Assembly (NCBI RefSeq): GCF_964253915.1
Contig: NZ_CAXUSG020000001.1
Location: 558,001 to 622,000 of the forward strand
Source of the DNA: Metarhizobium sp964253915
Lineage (GTDB): Bacteria > Pseudomonadota > Alphaproteobacteria > Rhizobiales > Rhizobiaceae
Direction: 5' to 3'
DNA length: 64,000 nucleotides
Shown: positions 58,579 to 64,000 of the stretch, piece after piece
Position numbering within the stretch: position 1 is the first letter of the stretch
How the letters are laid out: each line of letters opens with the position of its first letter
Made by a program: the position numbers and the translations under genes
The notes under the pieces: generated by a model
What the model was told of the DNA's origin: nothing
Databases searched by the model: none
The model's input: only the letters and a program-made list of their open reading frames with translations

Positions 58579-60030
58579 ATGTCGCTCTCTTCAGCAATGA
58601 ACACGGCCCAGGCCATCTTCAACAATACGGGTACGCAAACGTCGACCGTATCGAAGAACATGGCCAACTCGGGCAACGCGGACTATGCGAAACGTACGAC
58701 GATCGTCTCCACCACCCTTTTTGGTGCGCAGGTCTCGACGACGGTTCGGGCTCAAAACGAGGTTCTGATGCGTCAGAACCTCGGCGCCATCTCGCAGAAC
58801 AGCGGACAGCAGAGTGTGCTTTCCGCTCTTGGCGACATGCGTTCGGTGATGGGCGGCACGGACTATGAAATGTCACCCGCAAAATATCTTGAGGCGCTGC
58901 GCAACAAGATCCACGAATATGCCACGCGACCGAGTGACCAGGTCGTCGGCGCCGGTGTCATCAGCGCGGCGCAGGATACTGTCACCGCTCTGAATACCGC
59001 GTCGAGCGAAGTCCAGCGCATTCGCGCCGATGCCGACAAGCAGATCGAGGCGCAGGTCGACAAGCTGAACAACCTCCTGGCGGAGTTCAAGGTCGCCAAC
59101 GACATGGTGACCACGGAAACGGCTGTCGGCGGCAATCCGAACGATGCCCTGGACCGGCGTGACTCCCTGCTCAAGCAGATTTCCGAGATTGTCGGTGTTT
59201 CCGTCGTCAATCGCGAACACAACGATGTGGTGCTTTATACCTCGGACGGCACGACGCTGTTCGAAACCAGCCCGCGGAAGATCACGTTCGAGCGGAAGCT
59301 GTTTTACGATGCTTCGACGGCGGGTAACGCCATCTACATCGACGGCGTGGCTGTCGATGCGTCGACGAGTGCCAATACGACAGCGCTCGGTTCGCTGCCG
59401 GCGCTGCTGCAGGTTCGCGACGAGATCGCCCCGACATTCCAGGCACAGCTGGATGAAGTCGCCCGCGGCCTGATCACGATTTTCGCCGAAAGCCAGAACG
59501 CCACGCCGGCCAACAAGGCGCCCGGTCTGTTTACCTGGACCGGCTACACCACGACCATGCCTGCCGCCGGAACGGTCATCCCCGGCCTCGCTGCTTCCAT
59601 TCGGGTGAGTTCGGTCGCTGCGGCAACGCCTTCGCTCGTTCGTGACGGCGGTATCAACGGCGCCGCCTATACCAAGAACCCGGATAACAACAGCAGTTTC
59701 TCGACGGTTCTCGACCAGTACGACCAGGCATTCGATACGTCGATGGCCTTTGATGCGAGTGCCGGTATCGACGTTCAGAAGACGCTGATCGGCTACTCGT
59801 CCAACTCCTTGAGCTGGCTGGAAAGCCTGCGCAGCAGCGCAACAGCTGCCGGCGAAAGCAAGACTGCCTTGCTGGCGCGCTCCACGGAAGCCTATTCCAA
59901 CATGACAGGCGTCAGCCTCGACGAAGAATTGTCGCTCATGCTGGATCTCGAACAGTCCTACAAGGCCGCGACCAAGCTCGTGTCCGCTATCGATGAAATG
60001 TTGCAAGCACTCTTGAATATTGCGAGCTAA
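58579..60030 (+). CDS. flgK: Hook-filament junction protein FlgK
   Basis: A 483-residue junction protein. The N-terminus (MSLSSAMNTAQAIFNNTGTQ, VSKNMANSGNADYAKRTTIV) and the C-terminus (SLDEELSLMLDLEQSYKAAT, KLVSAIDEMLQALLNIAS) are FlgK-like. It is located 31 bases after flgE; flgL follows after 3 bases. Confidence 0.94.
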   Translation: MSLSSAMNTAQAIFNNTGTQTSTVSKNMANSGNADYAKRTTIVSTTLFGAQVSTTVRAQNEVLMRQNLGAISQNSGQQSVLSALGDMRSVMGGTDYEMSPAKYLEALRNKIHEYATRPSDQVVGAGVISAAQDTVTALNTASSEVQRIRADADKQIEAQVDKLNNLLAEFKVANDMVTTETAVGGNPNDALDRRDSLLKQISEIVGVSVVNREHNDVVLYTSDGTTLFETSPRKITFERKLFYDASTAGNAIYIDGVAVDASTSANTTALGSLPALLQVRDEIAPTFQAQLDEVARGLITIFAESQNATPANKAPGLFTWTGYTTTMPAAGTVIPGLAASIRVSSVAAATPSLVRDGGINGAAYTKNPDNNSSFSTVLDQYDQAFDTSMAFDASAGIDVQKTLIGYSSNSLSWLESLRSSATAAGESKTALLARSTEAYSNMTGVSLDEELSLMLDLEQSYKAATKLVSAIDEMLQALLNIAS

Positions 60031-60033
60031 GTC

Positions 60034-61116
60034 ATGAAGACTTCCTTTGTATCGTCATTATCCATTCAGAATGCCATGCGCCTGACAGTGTCGCAGGCGC
60101 AATCCGAATTGCTCAAGGCCCAGTCGGAAGCCACCACCGGCAAGTATTACGACCTTGGCGTCGCGCTTGCGGAGCGGACGTCCCAGAGCCTGGACCTCAA
60201 CCGCGAAGTTGCGCGCCTCAAGGCGCTTTCGGAAACCAATTCCCTTTCGACGCAGCGGCTCGCATCCTCCCAGACCGCGCTGAGCAATATCAGCGACGCC
60301 GGCCAGTCCATGCTCAATACCGTGCTTGCCCTGAGTGGCAGCGAGGATGCCAACAGTCTGAAGACGGCGCGCACATCGATCGAAAACGCCTTCTCCATCT
60401 TTGCCGACATGTCGAACATGGCGCTGAACGGCGAATTCCTGTTCGCCGGCATCAATTCCGACGTGCAGCCTGCAACCAACATGCAGACCAATGTCGCGAC
60501 GGCCTACAACACCGAACTGCAGTTCTATCTGACCAGCCAGGGGCTCACCGACAAGTCGGAGATGTCGCCGGCACAGATGGACAGCTTCCTCTCCATCGTT
60601 GAAACCAAGTTCAACGGCACATCGACGTTGACCGATCCGCCGCATACCGGCCGGGGTGGCGAGGATCTCTGGACGTCCTACGTTTCGCAGGCCAGCGACA
60701 CCAACATGACCAGCCGCATCAGCAAGACGGAAGTGGTCGAAAGCTCGACGAACACCAACACGCAGGGCATGCGGTACATGGCGCTCGGCGCTATCAGCGC
60801 CCTGACGTTCATGGATGCCTCGCTCGATACGCCGGCGCGTCAGGCCGCCAACAGGAAGATGAACCAGTTCATCGCTGCAGGCATCGACGGCGTTGACGTC
60901 GATCGCGGCAAGCTTGGCCTTTCTGAAGAACGAATCGAAAAAGCCAATGATTCCCTTAACGCCCAACAGACTATCATAAAGACCTATCTCGGCGATCTGG
61001 AAGGTGTCGACGGCTACGAAGCGGCGACACGGGTTAAGAACCTCCTGGCTCTGGTAGACGCGTCGTACACGCTGACGGCGAGAATACAGCAGTTAAGCCT
61101 GGTAAATTTCCTTTGA
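60034..61116 (+). CDS. flgL: Hook-filament junction protein FlgL
   Basis: A 360-residue flagellin-like junction protein. MKTSFVSSLSIQNAMRLTVS and SEATTGKYYDLGVALAERTS at the N-terminus; the C-terminal helix ATRVKNLLALVDASYTLTAR is shared with flagellins. flaF follows after 37 bases. Confidence 0.93.
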   Translation: MKTSFVSSLSIQNAMRLTVSQAQSELLKAQSEATTGKYYDLGVALAERTSQSLDLNREVARLKALSETNSLSTQRLASSQTALSNISDAGQSMLNTVLALSGSEDANSLKTARTSIENAFSIFADMSNMALNGEFLFAGINSDVQPATNMQTNVATAYNTELQFYLTSQGLTDKSEMSPAQMDSFLSIVETKFNGTSTLTDPPHTGRGGEDLWTSYVSQASDTNMTSRISKTEVVESSTNTNTQGMRYMALGAISALTFMDASLDTPARQAANRKMNQFIAAGIDGVDVDRGKLGLSEERIEKANDSLNAQQTIIKTYLGDLEGVDGYEAATRVKNLLALVDASYTLTARIQQLSLVNFL

Positions 61117-61153
61117 TGTAAAAGGAAAGACGATGAAAATGAAGGATGCATGA

Positions 61154-61501
61154 ATGTACCAGTTTTCATATGCCGAGATCATGGAAGACGGCGTCGCGGA
61201 CGCAAAAGATCGCGAACGACAGGTACTCAATCGCTCTATTGAACTGCTTTCTGCTGCGCGTGATCGGGGCGGCTATAACCGCGAGGCGATCGACGCCTTG
61301 TTCTATACGCGCCGAATCTGGATTCGCTTTATTGAGGACTTGAAACAGCCGGAAAATCAGCTCGACACCGAATTGCGGGCCAATCTCATCTCGATCGCCA
61401 TCTGGATCTTGAAGGAGTGCGACCGGATCAGAAAACGGCAGTCTGAAAATTTTCAGGGCATTATCGACGTAACCACCATCATCAGGGATGGACTTAAATG
61501 A
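61154..61501 (+). CDS. flaF: Flagellin synthesis regulator FlaF
   Basis: A 115-residue cytoplasmic protein: MYQFSYAEIMEDGVADAKDR, NREAIDALFYTRRIWIRFIE and LRANLISIAIWILKECDRIR fit the FlaF family of alphaproteobacteria. FlaF promotes flagellin production or export and works against or with FlbT depending on species. AAGGA lies before the ATG; it overlaps flbT by 4 bases. Confidence 0.93.
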   Translation: MYQFSYAEIMEDGVADAKDRERQVLNRSIELLSAARDRGGYNREAIDALFYTRRIWIRFIEDLKQPENQLDTELRANLISIAIWILKECDRIRKRQSENFQGIIDVTTIIRDGLK

Positions 61502-61947
61502 AAAGTACCCTACGCATATCGCTTAAATCCGGCGAAAGAATTTTTATAAATGGAGCGGTGCTGCGTGTTGACCGCAAGGTCGCCCTGGAATTCTTGAATG
61601 ATGTGACGTTCCTTCTGGAAAACCACGTTCTCCAGCCGGAAGATGCGACGACGCCGCTGCGGCAGCTGTACTTTATCGCCCAGATGATGCTGATCAATCC
61701 GGATGGCGCAGAACAGTCCATGGCGATGTTCCGCAAATCCGTCGCCATGCTGCTGAATTGCTTCAAGGACGATGAAATCCTCGCCGAACTGAAGCGGATC
61801 GACGGAATGGTGACCTCCGGTCGCGCATTCGACGCGCTGAAGGCCATTCGTGGGCTCTACGTTTCCGAGGATCGTATCCTCAACAACCAGGAGCTCACGC
61901 CAGCCACCATCGAACAGATTCGTAGGGAGATTGCCCCATGGCGGTAA
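61498..61947 (+). CDS. flbT: Flagellin post-transcriptional regulator FlbT
   Basis: A 149-residue cytoplasmic protein: LRISLKSGERIFINGAVLRV, LYFIAQMMLINPDGAEQSMA and RIDGMVTSGRAFDALKAIRG are FlbT sequence. In Caulobacter FlbT associates with the flagellin mRNA leader and controls its stability. The four flagellin leaders in this window share a hairpin that could be its target. It overlaps flgD by 10 bases. Confidence 0.93.
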   Translation: MKSTLRISLKSGERIFINGAVLRVDRKVALEFLNDVTFLLENHVLQPEDATTPLRQLYFIAQMMLINPDGAEQSMAMFRKSVAMLLNCFKDDEILAELKRIDGMVTSGRAFDALKAIRGLYVSEDRILNNQELTPATIEQIRREIAPWR

Positions 61948-62453
61948 GTGGTGTGAATTCCGTTGCCGCGCCGACAGGCGCCAACGGTCAGGCGGATTCG
62001 GCTGCTTCGGCAGCATCCCTGAACTATCAGAGCTTCCTGAAGCTTCTGATCGCCCAGATGAAGAACCAGGATCCGACCGATCCGATGGATGCCACCGAGC
62101 AGGTATCGCAGCTTGCAACCTTCTCGCAAGTCGAGCAGGCGATCCAGACGAACAAGAACCTGGAATACCTGATCCAGAGCCAGTCGCTGACCCAGGCGTC
62201 GAACTATATCGGCAAGACGCTCACCAGCGCCGATGATTCCGTCACTGGCGTCATCAAGGAAGTGGAAGTCTATTCGGACGGCCTGATCGCCATTACCGAG
62301 AAGGGTGACAAGATCCTGATTCAGGCCGGCATCAAGATCAGCGACGGCACGACGACGCCGACTGACGGCAATACTGATGGCGACGCACCCACGACGGCAG
62401 CGGAAGCAATGGCGACCGACACCGATACGAATACCGGTGACACCACCGGCTAA
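61938..62453 (+). CDS. flgD: Hook-capping protein FlgD
   Basis: A 171-residue hook scaffold. The N-terminal signature LNYQSFLKLLIAQMKNQDPT and MDATEQVSQLATFSQVEQAI is unmistakable. It is shorter than enterobacterial FlgD and ends in an Asp/Thr-rich tail (about 145-171). Confidence 0.94.
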   Translation: MAVSGVNSVAAPTGANGQADSAASAASLNYQSFLKLLIAQMKNQDPTDPMDATEQVSQLATFSQVEQAIQTNKNLEYLIQSQSLTQASNYIGKTLTSADDSVTGVIKEVEVYSDGLIAITEKGDKILIQAGIKISDGTTTPTDGNTDGDAPTTAAEAMATDTDTNTGDTTG

Positions 62454-62532
62454 GCCGATATGAAGCCGGCCTGAGCTGATGTAGGATTGGCGAATCATCG
62501 CCTCGGCGATTCCCAAGCAAGGAATGATTCCT

Positions 62533-62799
62533 ATGAATGAGGCAGATGCCCTGGACATCGTGCAGGCGGCCATCTGGACCGTTCTCATCGCGTCCGGTCC
62601 GGCGGTTCTTGCGGCCATGGTGGTCGGCCTGGTCATCGCCTTCATTCAGGCGTTGACGCAGATCCAGGAAATCACCTTGACCTTCGTGCCGAAAATCGTT
62701 GCGATCTTCGTGGTCGTCGGCATCACGGCGCCCTTCATCGGCGGACAGATTTCGTTGTTCACCAATCTGGTGTTCTCCCGGGTCCAGTCAGGCTTCTGA
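62533..62799 (+). CDS. fliQ: Flagellar export-gate protein FliQ
   Basis: An 88-residue membrane protein with two helices: DIVQAAIWTVLIASGPAVLA and PKIVAIFVVVGITAPFIGGQ, with IQALTQIQEITLTFVPK between. The start at 62533 is chosen because AAGGA (62519-62523) is 9 bases before it and abuts the earlier ATG at 62524; the length then equals the family norm. Confidence 0.94.
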   Translation: MNEADALDIVQAAIWTVLIASGPAVLAAMVVGLVIAFIQALTQIQEITLTFVPKIVAIFVVVGITAPFIGGQISLFTNLVFSRVQSGF

Positions 62800-62968
62800 C
62801 GACAGATCATTTTTCCAACGACGGCCGGCACGCCTTCGCGTTCCGGCCGTTTTGCATTTTCGTTCGGTCCTGCCACCCTCGCGCAAGCTTCGCTGACTAT
62901 CCATCGTTTCCAATTGGGCAAGAAGGGTCGGTTTCCCTTGCCCGCCTCTCATGAGGAGATGGACAAGT

Positions 62969-64000
62969 ATGGCGCAGACACCTGCAATTTCTATTCCCAA
63001 GTTCGGCGGCAGCACCCGCGATATCGGCTTCGCGCTCGGCATCGTTGGCATCCTCTGCATCCTGTTCCTGCCGATCCCGCCGTTTCTGATCGATATGGGC
63101 CTGGCGTTCTCGATCGCCTTCTCGGTGCTCATCCTGATGGTGGCGTTGTGGATCCAGAAACCCCTGGATTTCTCGTCTTTCCCGACCATTCTGCTGATCG
63201 CGACGATGACGCGCCTGGCGCTCAACATCGCCACGACCCGCGTCATCCTTTCTCACGGTAATGAAGGCCACGAGGCGGCGGGCCATGTGATCGCCGGTTT
63301 CTCGGCGCTCGTCATGTCCGGCGACTTCGTCATCGGTGTGATCGTCTTCCTCATCCTGGTGACGGTGAACTTCATCGTCATCACCAAGGGTGCGACGCGT
63401 ATCGCCGAAGTCGGCGCCCGCTTCACCCTGGACGCGATCCCCGGCAAGCAGATGTCGATCGACGCCGACCTGTCGGCCGGCATCATCGATGAGAAGGAAG
63501 CGCAGCGCCGCCGCCGCGAACTGGAAGAAGAAAGCTCCTTCTTCGGTTCGATGGATGGTGCCTCGAAATTCGTGCGCGGCGACGCCGTCGCCGGCTTGCT
63601 CATCACCGCCATCAACATCTTCGGCGGCATCATTATCGGCTACTTCCGCCACGGCATGGAAATCGGCGAAGCCGCCGATGTTTTCGTCAAGCTGTCCGTC
63701 GGCGACGGTATCGTCTCCCAGGTTCCGGCCCTGATCGTTTCGCTGGCCGCCGGCCTGCTCGTATCGCGCGGCGGTACGTCGGGTTCGACGGATCAGGCGG
63801 TCATCAACCAGCTGAGCGGTTATCCCCGCGCGCTTTCGGTCGCGGCTGCACTGATGGTGCTGCTGGCGCTCGTACCCGGACTGCCGATGCTGCCCTTCAT
63901 GGCGCTTGGCGGCCTGATGGCGTTCGGAAGCTGGTTCATTCCCCGTCAGCTGGAGAAGGAAAGCACCATCCTGCGCGAGCAGGAGGAAAAGATGGCGGTG
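62969..64000 (+). CDS. flhA: Flagellar export-gate protein FlhA, partial
   Basis: The first 344 residues of a protein usually near 695; it runs off the window. The start at 62969 (MAQTPAISIPKFGGSTRDIG) follows GAGGAG. Transmembrane helices begin at about residue 20 (FALGIVGILCILFLPIPPFL). The FHIPEP-family core includes TMTRLALNIATTRVILSHGN, TKGATRIAEVGARFTLDAIP, GKQMSIDADLSAGIIDEKEA and VSQVPALIVSLAAGLLVSRG. The cytoplasmic chaperone-docking domain would begin near the window end. Confidence 0.96.
   Translation, partial: MAQTPAISIPKFGGSTRDIGFALGIVGILCILFLPIPPFLIDMGLAFSIAFSVLILMVALWIQKPLDFSSFPTILLIATMTRLALNIATTRVILSHGNEGHEAAGHVIAGFSALVMSGDFVIGVIVFLILVTVNFIVITKGATRIAEVGARFTLDAIPGKQMSIDADLSAGIIDEKEAQRRRRELEEESSFFGSMDGASKFVRGDAVAGLLITAINIFGGIIIGYFRHGMEIGEAADVFVKLSVGDGIVSQVPALIVSLAAGLLVSRGGTSGSTDQAVINQLSGYPRALSVAAALMVLLALVPGLPMLPFMALGGLMAFGSWFIPRQLEKESTILREQEEKMAV

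Noticed and set aside
1..64000. Search by eye for tRNA, rRNA, prophage, transposase or CRISPR
   Set aside because: None was recognised; the gene order is that of a stable core chromosomal region.

Overview
The window is a 64 kb piece of an alphaproteobacterial chromosome, almost certainly from the Rhizobiaceae (Rhizobium/Sinorhizobium/Agrobacterium group). The evidence is the gene order of the chemotaxis-flagellar-motility cluster (icpA-STAS-cheY1-cheA-cheW-cheR-cheB-cheY2-cheD-cheT-fliF-visN-visR, then the motor, rod, ring, flagellin, mot, rem, hook and export genes), which matches the known rhizobial arrangement. A rhizobial type rhamnose locus, two CCTCCTCCC 'cuckoo' small RNA genes and two RIME-like palindromic repeats support this. 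The DNA is GC rich with strong third-position GC bias, so many long antisense reading frames are artefacts.

Layout. 1-4.1 kb: the end of a branched-chain amino-acid type ABC transporter (livH partial, livK), an alpha/beta hydrolase, a GNAT acetyltransferase and a small secreted protein. 4.2-4.6 kb: two tandem, nearly identical small RNA genes whose hairpin loops carry anti-Shine-Dalgarno sequence. 4.7-5.8 kb: acetate kinase. 6-16.9 kb: L-rhamnose catabolism, with rhaI and rhaD on the minus strand and divergent rhaR-S-T-P-Q-K on the plus strand. The two arms are separated by a pair of matching inverted operator-like sequences. A Pmp3-like gene sits between rhaI and rhaD, and no rhaU mutarotase gene is present between rhaQ and rhaK.

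17.4-26 kb: the chemotaxis operon, headed by a soluble globin-domain chemoreceptor. 26.2-30.2 kb: fliF, then visN and visR (LuxR-type master regulators) after a long AT-rich leader. 30.4-35.5 kb, minus strand: motA-fliM-fliN-fliG-flhB plus a small unknown gene, with a strong terminator just before flhB. 35.7-45.5 kb, plus strand: DUF1217 gene, flgF, fliI, unknown membrane gene, a terminator, then flgB-flgC-fliE-flgG-flgA-flgI-motE-flgH-fliL-fliP. 45.8-50.7 kb: four separately transcribed flagellin genes that share a conserved 5' leader hairpin. 51-56.2 kb: fliH-like, motB, motC, fliK (motD) and a lytic transglycosylase. 56.4-64 kb: rem, flgE, flgK, flgL, flaF, flbT, flgD, fliQ and the first part of flhA, which runs off the window.

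Together the right-hand 46 kb encodes most of the path from receptor to filament. In rhizobia VisNR activates rem and class II genes, Rem activates the rest, and FlaF/FlbT act after transcription on flagellin. The most interesting signals not explained by gene calls are the flagellin leader hairpins, perfect CtrA-type boxes upstream of rem and the last flagellin gene, the tandem anti-SD small RNAs, a Glu in place of the phospho-acceptor Asp in Rem, and a globin domain lacking its expected proximal His. Start sites, terminators and box positions were read by eye; no database search was run.
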